Shown here in pieces: positions 11,122 to 22,400 of a DNA stretch of 64,000 nucleotides; the stretch's first letter is position 1; each line of letters begins with the position of its first letter. The stretch spans positions 183,034,951 through 183,098,950 of the forward strand of contig NC_081413.1 in NCBI RefSeq assembly GCF_030272615.1, written 5' to 3'. Below the pieces are notes generated by a model. That model did no database searches, was not told the origin of the DNA, and was given only the letters and a program-made list of their open reading frames with translations. The DNA is from Cryptomeria japonica. Lineage: Eukaryota; Streptophyta; Pinopsida; Cupressales; Cupressaceae. Both the position numbers and the translations under genes were made by a program.

Positions 11122-12645
11122 ATGGCTCATACCCCATCATAGTCAAGGCAATGAGAAATAGAAATTGAAGAAGAAGAGGAGGAAAATATCAATGAATTTC
11201 AAGAAGCACTTGGAGGAAATGCTAATGATGAAAACCCAAGTACTCCTACTCCTGCAACAATAGAAATGGCTCAGCACAACCCTTTCTTTAACAGACTTTT
11301 TGACAAAATACTCAAGAGAAATGCAGATGCTCACTTTTTAAAGCTTTCTCAAGAAGGAACCAAACTCCCCTCTGACTTTGATCTTGCACAACTAAGACAA
11401 GCATCAAAACAACAAATTCACCATGAAGAAGAAAGAGGTAGAGATCCCATCAGATATAACATTCCTCGAGGTAACCCACCACCTCCTCCTCCAAATGACA
11501 TAGACATGTTGCGGAAACAAGTTGAAAATCTCACCCAACAACTTCGTAGTGGCGTAAAGACTAATCAATTTTCACTCAATGACATTTGTCCCTATCCCTT
11601 TGATAGAAATATTTATATGCCACCTTTTCCACGAGGGTTCGAAACACCCAAGTTTGAAAAGTATCGAGGAAAAGGAGATCCTCACTATCATGTCAGAGAA
11701 TTCCACTCAGCTTGCCTTGAAGTGGCATATGAAGATACGTACCTCATGCACCTTTTTCCCCAAAGCTTGGGAGGAACAACCACATCATGGTTTTCTCGAC
11801 TACCAGGTGGCATTAGGACCTTTGAAGAGCTAGTTCAGAAGTTCTTGGCACATTACTCTCATAACATTGAATGTGATATCACCATGGCTGATCTATGTAA
11901 CACTAAACAAAAACCAGGTGAACTATTCTCAGTATTCCTGCAACGATGGTGTCAAATGTCTAGCAGACGTTCTCTTCAGTTACCTGAACAAGAACTAGTG
12001 GAAATATTTATTTCCAACTTAAACGAAGAAATGGAATTTCACCTAGATGTCAAAGACATAGACTCTTTCAATGACATGATCACAAAAGGTTTAAAATGTG
12101 AGCAGGCTCTCATCAAGAAAGGACTTATCAAAATCTATAATGACCCAAAGGATGGTCCTCGCCCACGCTTCAATAGTGACAAACCAAGCTTCTGGAACAA
12201 AAACAAAAATGTTGTCAATGACGAGGTTGTGGATGCAAGAACTATCAAAAGTGCACAACCTGTAGTTTGATTTGTAGGAAAAAATCCCCCACCTCAAACT
12301 AACACAGTTGCTCCTCCAAATCAAGGTTGCATCACATCTCACGATGAACCCAAACCGCATCAACAAAAACAAAAGCGAATATACACTCCCTTAGGGGAAC
12401 CCATTGAAATAGTATTACATCAACTGGTTTCTCAAAATCTGGTAACTCTACCCAAAAGATCAAACTATGAACCTCAAGTCAAACCTTCATGGTGGAGGGA
12501 TATTGAACATTGTGATTTCCATCAAGGGAGAGGACACAAGACAAGCAATTATGACAGATTAAAAGATCTTATTCAGGATCTTGTTGACCATGGTGAAATT
12601 GAAATCGAAGGACATGACCCAAAGACAACAAACAATGATCATCTT
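11122..12645 (+). pseudogene. gag of A
   Basis: A single frame begins at about 11122, has two early stops, is open from 11266 to 12270, and continues in the same frame past a TGA to 12645. A retrotransposon gag core is clear at about 11620-12110: FEKYRGKGDPHYHVREF, then TTSWFSRLPGG and a FISNLNEEMEF segment. A knuckle-like CDFHQGRGHKTSNY near 12510 is the usual Tat form with the final Cys changed to Tyr. Gag packages the element RNA into virus-like particles. The frame runs on without shift into protease and RT, so stops are the only damage here. Confidence 0.85.
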
Positions 12646-13161
12646 ATGTTCAAAAATCCACTTCCATCACCAGATCAAAGGGGTCCTTCCACTTCTAGGA
12701 GAGGCACTAATACCACTGATTATACGCAAGCCGCGTATAATTACACTGTAAATCACTTGTACGATGCTAGTGAACAAATTGCAACTATAACCATAAAAAA
12801 TCCTAGCTCCACTTGCAATGTTGTTACATGTCACAGCAAGATTACTATAAAGGCAGCTCCACAAGGCACCCCATCTATCCCAAAGCAGTACAATCTTGTG
12901 GAACAGTTAGACAAAATGCCCACACTGATATCTATCCTAGAGCTATTGCGCCTATCTCCATCCCATAAAAAAATATTGGATCAAGCTCTCCAAGAGGCAT
13001 CAATCCCTACAAACCTAAATACAGATCAATTCCAAGCCATGGTTGGAAGTCTAAAGTCATCACCTTGTCTAACTTTTTCCAAAAGTGACAACTCTTCCTT
13101 CCAGCAACCTCATAACGCTTCGCTACACATTGAAGGATTTATCAACCAACATAGGATCAAG
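12646..13161 (+). pseudogene. gag-protease linker of A
   Basis: Open for 172 codons in the gag frame. Serine-, threonine- and proline-rich start, then a helical segment (LISILELLRLSPSHKKILDQ) that in Tat-type polyproteins precedes the protease. It ends at a TGA that stands where a Trp codon is likely, directly before the protease motif. Confidence 0.65.
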
Positions 13162-13485
13162 TGAGTCTTGATCGATAATGGGGCCAGCCTGAATATTTGT
13201 ACAGTGCAGTTGGTCACAAATTTGGGATATGCCACTGAATCCATGGATCCTTGCGAGAAGATCACAATCAAAGATTATGATGATGCAAAGCGTTTATCCA
13301 AAGGAGTTGTGGTACTACCTATCTGAGTAGGCCATGTGGTGAATCATATCATCTATCAAGTTCTAGACCTTCCTCTACCATATAATCTATTGTTAGGGAG
13401 ACCTTGGATACATGCGATGCAAGCCATTCCATCCACCTACCATTAGTGTATCAAATTCCCACATAACGGTGTAGAGATCACAATC
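13162..13485 (+). pseudogene. Aspartic protease of A
   Basis: VLIDNGASLNIC at about 13165-13200 holds the retropepsin-type active site (D-N-G-A here), and [11 protein letters not shown] at about 13390-13420 is the conserved flap-distal segment. Two in-frame stops (about 13324 and 13444) break it. The enzyme would cut the gag-pol polyprotein. Same reading frame as gag. Confidence 0.75.
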
Positions 13486-15117
13486 TTGGGTGATGCAAAT
13501 CCCTTTGCGTATTGTCATAATATCAATCATCAACCAGAGATTACCATTCCTAACAATAGAGAAGCCATCTCCTCTACATCATATATAAGTCCAACCTCTC
13601 TTGCCAATTCAAAGACCACTATACCTAAGCAAGAAAAGATTAAGATGAAAATAGCAGAGGATGGTCCTGGGGAATACAATTTGAGTCAACTCTTTTGTGT
13701 GGGACAAATGCCCACTTCTCCTAGAACACATGGAAAACCTTAGCAGTTACTTCAAATGCCACTGATCACGCCAGCATGTACTTTGACACCTTTCATCCTT
13801 GGGAAGAGTCAAGAAGAAGAAATGAGAGATGAGGACTTAGCGGAATGGATCTATAAAGATCCCATTACCACCAATATACCGCAAGCTACACTTCCCATGG
13901 ATCAGTATGGAAAAGGCCTACTCATTATGCAAAGAATGGGTTACGATGGTTAGAGTGCTTTGGGACCTTGCAAACAAGGAAGACATGAACCACTGCTGCC
14001 AGAATTAAAGCCCAAGGATAATGCAGGCCTAAGCTTTCAAAAGGAGATCTTTCCTAAGCTCAGATTTAAAGGAAAACGCAGCAAACCACTATATCAGCCT
14101 ATTGCAAAGAGGACATCTTTTATTATAAAAGCAACATCAAACACCATCGCAACTCCCCCACTGAGGCTCAAAATCCCAACACAACCATCTACAACACCCA
14201 TCATCCCACTCATCAAACCAGTGATCCCATCAACAACAATAACATCAACATCAGTAGTTCTAGGAGAAGCAACAGTATCTACAACATTAGCAGTTCCAAT
14301 AGAAGCAACAGAGTCAACACTATTGATACTCCTCGTATCAGATTCATTGATCCCCATCATCCTTCCTGCAGCACCGATCATTTCATCTACAAAGGTACAT
14401 CAACCGATCACACCTGTAGTGTTTAACACAAAGGACATCCCAGTATGGTATAGTAATCAGATGCTGGAAAGTGATTCAGAGACTGACTCACATGAATGGG
14501 AATTTGATTCCATCCAGCTTAATACTTCAGATGAGGAAGTCACATCATTACCTCCACCTTGCAAAGACATCCCTATTTACGGAGAAGCATAGATAAAGAC
14601 CTCTTGGGTTCCTGAGTTGGAAACTTCTTCCACAGACCCTATGTCACATCCTACACCTGATTCTAACAGGGAGAGTGCCATCAATGGCCTTCACCACAAT
14701 GTCTTAATCCTCACTGACACATCTAACGAACTTAAGCTAATCGATGAGGTAATGCCCATTATCCATCCTGAACTCATCGAATGGAACCCACCTAATCCCC
14801 CATGTCTTGACCATTTCCAAAATGATGAGGTACTCATTGACTTTTTGGAACTACAAGATAACATACCAAGTGAGGATCACAAAGCTGGATTTGCCATAGA
14901 ACTTAATATTGTAGCATACTTCCAAGCAGATGCCAAACCTTTCAGCTACAAAAATATAACAATAAAACATGGATCTTCCAGTGAAAACCACACCTTGGTC
15001 CTATTTGATTTAACAAAAGTAAAAAGAAAGAGTGTATCCAACAGTGAAAACCTCTCTGAGGTGCCTGAGGATGAAAGGTTTGACATCCTTCCCTGTAGTA
15101 CACAATGGGAATGATCA
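13486..15117 (+). pseudogene. Variable protease-RT spacer of A
   Basis: Same frame as gag and protease, with stops near 13741, 13951, 14590 and 15112. The content is low-complexity: Pro/Thr/Ser/Ile-rich between about 14100 and 14400, acidic near 14470-14560. No catalytic domain seen. A long, poorly conserved segment at this place is usual in Tat polyproteins. Confidence 0.6.
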
Positions 15118-15750
15118 ATGATTCTCATCGAGGAAACAAAAGAATACAATGTGGGGACTCCTGAAACTCCTCACCACATACATCTGGCATCTCTTCTAAC
15201 TCTAGAGGAACAACCTAAGTTTGTAGAGTTCTTCTAGAAGCGTCAGATCAACTTTGCATGGTCATATGCAGACATGCCAGGGCTTGATCCTGATTTAGTC
15301 ATGCATCACCTCATAGTAGCAGAAGGAGCCAAGCCTATCAAGCAGAAGCTTTGCAAGATGCATCCTTAGATTGCAGTACTAGTCCAAAAAGAACTCAAGA
15401 AACTCCTAGATGTTGGTTTCATTAGACCAATTGATTATGCAGATTGAATCTCCAATATTGTTCTTGTCAGCAAACCAAAAGAGGGCATCCGTATTTGTAC
15501 TGACTTCAGAGATCTGAATAAGGCATGTCCTAAGGATGACTTCCCCCTACCAAATATCAACATCATAGTAGACCTGACAGTAGGACATGCCATGCTTTCA
15601 CTTATGGATGGCTTTTCCGGATACAATCAGATAAAGATCACACCAGAGGATCAACATAAGATAGCCTTCACATGTCCATGGGGCACATACTGCTTGAATG
15701 TAATGCCTTTTGGTCTAAAGATTGCAGGAGTGACCTATCAACGAGCAATG
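15118..15750 (+). pseudogene. Reverse transcriptase of A, N-terminal half
   Basis: Contains the RT motifs RICTDFRDLNKACPKDDFPL (about 15490-15550), LMDGFSGYNQI (about 15602-15635) and YCLNVMPFGLK (about 15690-15720). Four in-frame stops, no frameshift. It stops abruptly after CGAGCAATG (15750), where element C begins. The catalytic half resumes at 29468 after the repeated CAATG. Confidence 0.9.
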
Positions 15751-16966
15751 TGTTGTTCACCAAAAGTGATAACCCAAGAACACCAGCAAATCTTTCTATG
15801 AAATGGCCAATTTCAGTCTACAAAACACATCAGGGCTTGGACAACATAACATAGGACCCTAATTGATCCTCCTGCACTTCAGGTTCTGCTAGACCTAGGG
15901 GGGGACACCCTTTGATGCACTAAATACAACAATTACAAACACATAACTGCATCAACATTAAGTAGATAGATCATTTCACAAGCTCAACAGATTAGGAAAC
16001 ATTACAGATTGGCTAGATCTGTACAAACAATAGGATGAAACAGAGCTTGGAAAGAATGGAACACACACCCCTAAACATAAAGGGAAATAGATTTGTCTTT
16101 TAAAATGTTGATCTGAAACCATCCCCCAAACTTGCAAGACCAGTGCCTTGTTCATTGGGCAACAGAGTCACAGACAGAACTACAAATATGAATCATAGAT
16201 GCAAATTTGTTTTCCTTAAACAAGATATTCATGCACCAATACCTGATATTAATGCACTATTTAATTCATTCACACATTTATCAGATCTGGAAATACATTT
16301 CATCATTTATGACTGACTATAGAATTTAAAACCTTCCTTGAAGGATACCTACAACAGTCACACAATCTCCTTGAGATGACAAATTTCATCCTCCTTGAGG
16401 ATTGAATTCATAATAATGAAAAAACATATCACAGAGACAATATCATGGGAAATTTACTCATGCTTGACATAAGTAAGACCTGCAACTAGAAAACAATCTG
16501 TCATCCTGCAATGTAGGCTCTATACCCTGAATAGATCCATAGAACTTTACAAGTTTGGGTCAAGAATTTTAGAAAATGGAAGCCATAAAAACTGGAGCAC
16601 TTCCTCACAGAGTTCTCGAACCCTTACAACTGAGAAGAATGGGGAATAAAAAGAGGAGGGAAGAAAAACAAATCCACAACTGAAAATTGCCAAGTGTCTC
16701 TCCTTTCTAACTGAATTTTGTTCCCATGGAAACTGCTTCTAAAATATCTCACATTTGTCCAAATTAACTTCATAATTGGATTCCCCACTCCGAGAGCTTT
16801 CCGAAAATATATAACACTTTATACCTTGACTAAAAATTGAGTCCTGGGCGAATTAATTCCTCAACATGGACCCATCATTTAAATTTTTCGAATTTCCCTA
16901 TAGTTTAAACTATGTCATTTAATCATTTTAAATTTGATTTTTGCCTCCATTTGTGCTCTGACGCCT

Positions 16967-17160
16967 TGCCACGTGGCGGGATCTGATTAGTCGATGGGGT
17001 TGACCGGATGCCACCTGGGATGACACCTCATCTTTTGCCACTTGTCAGCCACGTCACCGCCACTGGGCTGCTTGCTTGTATGCCACGTCATCACCACTGG
17101 GTGCCACCTCACCGAGACCCGCCTGCTAGACTGCCACCTATCACGACACGTGGACGGCTC
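16967..17160. promoter_or_regulatory. Cluster of ACGT-core (G-box-like) elements
   Basis: GCCACGTGGC (16968-16977, a perfect palindromic G-box), GCCACGTCAC (17048-17057), GCCACGTCA (17082-17090) and ACACGTGG (17146-17153), interspersed with GCCACCT and CCACTGGG repeats. Such motifs bind bZIP and bHLH factors in plants. The clustering about 300-500 bases before a TATA-like site suggests a promoter. This is inferred from motifs only. Confidence 0.4.
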
Positions 17161-17172
17161 ACGTTCATTTTT

Positions 17173-17220
17173 GCTATTTCGCTGGGTTTAAACTTCGTGC
17201 ATCTTCCTTCGCGAAATAGC
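17173..17220. repeat. 10-bp perfect inverted repeat
   Basis: GCTATTTCGC (17173-17182) and GCGAAATAGC (17211-17220) could pair with a 28-base loop. It follows the G-box cluster in C's left arm. Confidence 0.6.
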
Positions 17221-17462
17221 GCGAGCCGTCGATCTCTCTCGAAGTTGCTCGCTCGTTAACTCGGCCTTCGTCTGCAAAATTTTGCCTCTTTACCTCGGGA
17301 AGCGTGCCTTCGTGGGGTCCACTTGGTCTTCATCCAATCAACTCTTCCATCGCCTCGAGAAACGTGCTCATGCATGCCCCACTTTGGGCACCCATGGGCA
17401 CCTTGTGTCAAAAACCTTTAAGGCTTGGACACTATAATGCTATGAGTTTTTGTATATAAACA

Positions 17463-18704
17463 TGTAAAGCGGAAAATCGCGGTCGAACCCTAGTTGGTCT
17501 CCCCTCTTCTAACTCCGAGGAGAGAGAAGGGAGGTTCGCTAGGATTCGATGGGTTTTCACTTAGGGGGAAGACTTTACATTCAAAAGAGGGGTTGAAACT
17601 CATAAGATTCAATCCCACACAATGTAAGATTGGATGCTAAATGAATTTCAAGGGTTTGGAAAGCAAAGCTACCCTCTTTTGTAAAGAATGTTGATTAAGG
17701 AAATTAAGCTAAGGATGCATAGAAAGTCATAAAGATTCGCTTATAAACTGAGTTTAGGTTATAGGATGAAGCTGCGGACCTGGAATTAGCAGTAGAATGT
17801 CGATACGGCGTTGTCCTGCAAATTTGAGAAAAAGTTATCGGGACGATGGCACCCGGCACCACGGTCCTCCGAAAAATCCGCGAAACGAAGGGGGATCTGT
17901 TCGTCTCTGCACAAGGATTCCAGATCTTCAATCTTAGCCGCGTACCTGCAACCTACACACAGAAAAGCGAAGACGATTGGGGGGTTAGGGATTAGGGGTT
18001 TGCCTTTAGGTCAAACCCCGGTTTTGGAATTAACCAAGAAATGAGCAAGTGCTGTAAATGTAAATGACTGTAATGTAAAACAAGTACTAATACCTTGTTC
18101 TAAGGATGTTTGTATCCTTATGTGCAAAGGTTTAGATGTTGTATGTTGTAGTATGTAGCATGTAATAAGTGATCTCCTCTTCAATGGTTGAATCCTTGAC
18201 TTGAATGCAACACTTAGCCTTGAATGGAGACTTGGAATGATCAATTGCTTGAATGCTTGAATGCTTGAGTATAGTTTCCACGCTTTTTTCCGTCATGTAT
18301 GTCTTCTATTCTCTTCTCCCCCAAATGAGAGAGAAAAATGTAGTTTATATACTTGTCAATTAGGGCTGATAGACTGATTTTCCCGACCTTAGGCCGACCA
18401 GGGAAAGTTAATTTCCAAATTGCAAACAAAAAGACCCGAGCCCCTTAGGAAACCGGGCCCAAAATAGGACCCAGGGACCAGGGCACTGGGCGCCCTGGTC
18501 CTGAGGGACCAGGGCGCTGGGCGCTCTGGTCCCACCTCCGAGACAACGGGGTGCAAGGAGGTTCAGGCCAATGGTGCTTGAAAAATGCAATTTTCAGTGT
18601 CGTGAGCAAGTTTTGGGGTCTCCATTCAGGTTGCGTGTTGCGTCGCCATCGTGAAGACCGAAATGCAGTCGAAATTGCAAGTGTCACAATTTTAGGACGC
18701 TACA
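17463..18704 (-). repeat. 3' LTR of D
   Basis: 1242 bp, TGTAAAGCGG to GGACGCTACA on the plus strand (TG...CA). A minus-strand TATA-like GTATATAAAC lies at about 18343-18353. The region at about 18473-18530 has two palindromic GC-rich units. It contains the 80-bp module shared with the leader (17826-17885). Confidence 0.93.
18473..18530. repeat. Palindromic GC-rich units in D's 3' LTR (two copies)
   Basis: Each unit of about 31 bp is close to a palindrome of the type GACCAGGGCGCTGGGCGCCC. Two units here, three in the other LTR at 25096-25185. On D's strand they lie upstream of the TATA-like site, in the U3 part. Confidence 0.75.
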
Positions 18705-18719
18705 TTTAGCCCCCACTTT
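18705..18719 (-). promoter_or_regulatory. Polypurine tract of D
   Basis: The minus strand reads AAAGTGGGGGCTAAA directly before the LTR start TGTAGCGTCC. Confidence 0.85.
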
Positions 18720-19449
18720 AGCGGGAGTATGTATGCTCATACTTCCGGTAAAGTACAAGGAAACAACATTGAAAGACTTTCACCACGTCAAGGAGGCAAG
18801 ATACACCAAGCCCCCAGTGGACTAAGGATCTTACAACTTCGATTGACAAAGTAAAAGGGAAGATCACGAGGAAGAACCATGACTGTCAGTAGTAAGGTTC
18901 CCTCACTATGAGTCATGCAAAAGAAATACCAAAAATCTTCAAGACAAAGCTAAGTTTGCCAAGAAATTTTCAAGTATCTTTGAAAGGATAGACAGGGTGT
19001 ATGCCCCCCTACGTTAAAGCGATCGCACATGCCTCAACGGGGGTGATTGTTTTAACGTAGTGATACACATAAGAAATGAGAAAGGAAAAGGAGCACGTTA
19101 TCGCAAAGATTTAGCCCCCAAGTGTGAGATAAACCCAAGGATAATAGACACAAAACACAAAGCACAAGGTGACTTTGCTTTCCTCGGGGTCAGTATGCTG
19201 TATGATAAGTCATGTATATATATCATATGTATGTATGCATAATTGTTCTTCATTCCCCAATCAAGGAAGGTCACCTAGAAGAAGGGAACACATGTGTCTT
19301 TTGAGTCAACATGAGAGAGACGAAAGAGATCTCAATGCTTTGCATCGTCCTCAAGTAGACAACACTAAGGACGACAAATAGAAGAATGAGAATAACATAT
19401 AGAAGAAGTAACAAAAGGGAGGGGGAGAGAATCTGCTATGCTAATGTAA
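18720..19449 (-). other. 3' untranslated region of D with hairpin
   Basis: About 730 bases between the D ORF stop and the polypurine tract, where an autonomous element would carry several kilobases of pol. No pol motif in any frame. CTACGTTAAA (19009-19018) and TTTAACGTAG (19051-19060) are exact inverted repeats that extend imperfectly inwards, a possible RNA stem-loop. Confidence 0.6.
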
Positions 19450-22400
19450 CTAGTCTAGCACGTCATCTACCCCCCGATCTTGCTGATCAATGTTTCGGGA
19501 AGGCAGGGAACACGCTAGAGGAGGAACATCCAACACAGCAGATGGAGCTATCACAGGATCCAAACAAGGGCTATGTTCATGTTCCAAGCCACATTGTTCT
19601 TGTCTAGGAGCTAGGATAAGTGCTTTAGAAAATTCATTAGATAAATGGTTATCAACATCAACAAGTTCATATTCGCTATCAGAAGCAAGAGGAGTAACAT
19701 TTTCATCATGCATAACATTTTCATCTATATCATCATCAAGATTTATAAAAATAGGATCTTTAACTCGCACAGGATCAAGACCATCATGCATCTTATGTTT
19801 AGGAAATTTAGGCTCAATATCCGGCTGAGGAGAAAATGGAATAATGCTTGTTGAAGGTGTTTTTCGAGATTGTAAAGTTTGAGAAGCAGCTGCTTGAGCC
19901 CTAAGATGACGCTTTCGTTGGCGTTCCCGTGCAGAACGATTACGTCTAGTCTTAGTAGGAAGTGTAGAAGATAGAGGAGGAGGAATGTTCTCATCCTTAG
20001 CACTTGGATGTTTAGGTTGTGGTCTCTTAGGCTGGATAATAGGAGAAGAAGAAGGTCTCTTCTCTCTATAAAAAGAAGGAGGAGGAACTGCTCCATATAA
20101 GGGAAGAATATTTGGTTTAGGAAGAAGACAAAGTCCATCATGACGAGGAGGTATAGGTCTATTTTTAGAAGATTTATTAGGCATAGACATAGTCACATCC
20201 ATGGGGACGGGTTGGGAATCTTCTTGGGGAAAGACATTAGTTTTGTCTTTCAAAGGAAGAATTTCCTTCTCAAGAATGATAGGAATGTCAAGTTTAGGTG
20301 TTCTAGGTTCACTTAGAGATAGGATCATATCTGTTTTCCACTTTTGATAAGATTTGAAAAGATGATCACTTCGCGGAGGAAGAGATTGGAATTGTTTGGG
20401 CCAAAAGTAATCAATAGGAACACTAGAGGTTCTTTCGGCTGGTTTAAAGAGACTATGATTGACAGTAACAACTTCACCATTATGGGGAAATTTTAAACAC
20501 TTATGAATAGGAGAAGCAATAGCTTTCATGGAAGATAGCCAAGGATAGCCAAGCTTCACACGAAATTGTTCGGAAGAAGGAATAATAGCAAAGTTCACAT
20601 CAAGAGATTTATTATGGACCTCAATAGGCAATGTAATAGAACCAATTGCAGGAGAAGAAAATGCATCAAATAGTTTCACAATCACATCTGTTTTGTCATA
20701 AATCACTTGATTCAATTGCAAAGTAAAAAGAAATTCTTCAGTAATAACATTCACCCTGCACGAAGGATCAATAAGCACTCCACGGCAAGGTGTATTTTTG
20801 ACTTTTGCAACTACGTATAAAGGACCATCAGGTGCTCTAATGGTTTCACTAGAATCAAATGTGATGGAAGGTTCTTTAGGGTTTTCTTGCTTCTCTACAA
20901 AGTTAATCACATTCGGAGTCATAGACACAAGACCATCAGATGAGAAAGAGGAATCATTAACCTCAATCGCATTAGAGGTATGAGAGGTATGAGAAGGTAA
21001 TGGATCAGTAAAAATCTGAAGATTTTGGTTAGGAGGAGCTACAGATGTGTTCCCTTTATCATTCACTCCAGAAACAGAAATAGTATTATTATCAATCAAA
21101 TCTTGAATTTTACCCTTTAAAGAAAAACATTTTTCAGTATCATGCCCAGGCTGACGATGAAAGTGACAAAAAGATTTGTGATCAAAATAAGGTGAAGTAA
21201 TCTTTGCAGGATCAATTTGTCGTATAGGAGGAAGAGTAAGCACATTTTGTCCCAATAACTTATTCATAATATCATGCAATGATTCATTCAAAGGAGTATA
21301 CTTTCTTTCTTTCCTGAAAAATTTAGAAATAGGAGGCACACCTGATGCTGCATTCACATTGTTGTTGATGATGTTTTCATTGAATTTGATGGAATCTTTG
21401 TTCGGTTTAAACTTCCCAAATGGTTGTTGACTGCTATCACCCTTATCACTCGGAGCCATAGGATGTGATTGTTCCATTTGACTCACAGTCAGTTGATAAT
21501 TGTGAAGAGTGGCACACAACTGTTGGAAAGAAGTAAACTCAGAAAACAGAAGTTTGTCTCGAATATCTTTTTGCAAATTAGAAATAAAGATTCTTTGAAT
21601 ATCATTATTAGGCACTGGAAAAGAAATTTGAGCATACAAATGCTTATATCTACCAATGAAATCAGTCACTTTTTCTTTAACACCTTGTTTACAATGCATT
21701 AAATCAATCAAAGTAACTTTAGGACTTATATTGTTTTGAAATTGTTGAATGAAAGCATTTGCAAGTTGTTCGAAAGAAGTAATAGAATAAGAAGGCAACG
21801 AGCAATACCATTGTAGGGCTTTGTCTCTTAATGTTCTGGTGAATAGTTTTGCAAGCAACCTTTGGTCATAAGCAAAATCAGTACATATTGTTTGAAAAGT
21901 CTTAACATGTGTTAGAGGATCTCCTTTACCATTATAAAGCTCCAAATGCGGGATTTCAACATGTTTAGGAGGAATAGCTCGGACAATGTCAAGAGAAAGT
22001 GGGCTCGCAACATCAAATGTGGGCACACTAAACTTAGATTGATTCATAGAGGCAATTTGTTGCTGTAAAGAAGAGACAGTTTGTGCTAGATTGTTAATGG
22101 TCGCTTCAGTCGAAGAGTTCATATTGGATGTGTTAGATTGAGATGGAGGTGTGATGTTATTGAAAGAAGGTAAAGAGTAAGGTGATGGGACCCTATGATA
22201 GTCAACCATAGGGGATGATTGGATAGGAGGAACACTACAAGGAGGAATGGAATGGTTAAATGAATTGCCCCCTTGCGTCATGTTCATTTGTGAAGATGTA
22301 ATAGGAACACTTATTGAAGGAATGAATGAAGAAGTCGGATTGAATGAAGGAATAGGGTTAATTGAAGAAGGAGGATTGCCCCCATGACTAGTGATCACAG

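Larger units (their letters stand above)
15751..17462. other. Left arm of C
   Basis: No gene recognised. The first kilobase is AT-rich without repeats of note. From about 16960 it becomes GC-richer with ACGT-core elements and an inverted repeat. A TATA-like GTATATAAAC lies at 17452-17461, exactly where D inserted. The fragment carries AAACA at 17458-17462, the left copy of D's target duplication. Confidence 0.6.

Noticed and set aside
19386-19854. Plus-strand ORFs of 69-112 codons
   Set aside because: They lie opposite the intact D polyprotein and are shadows of it.
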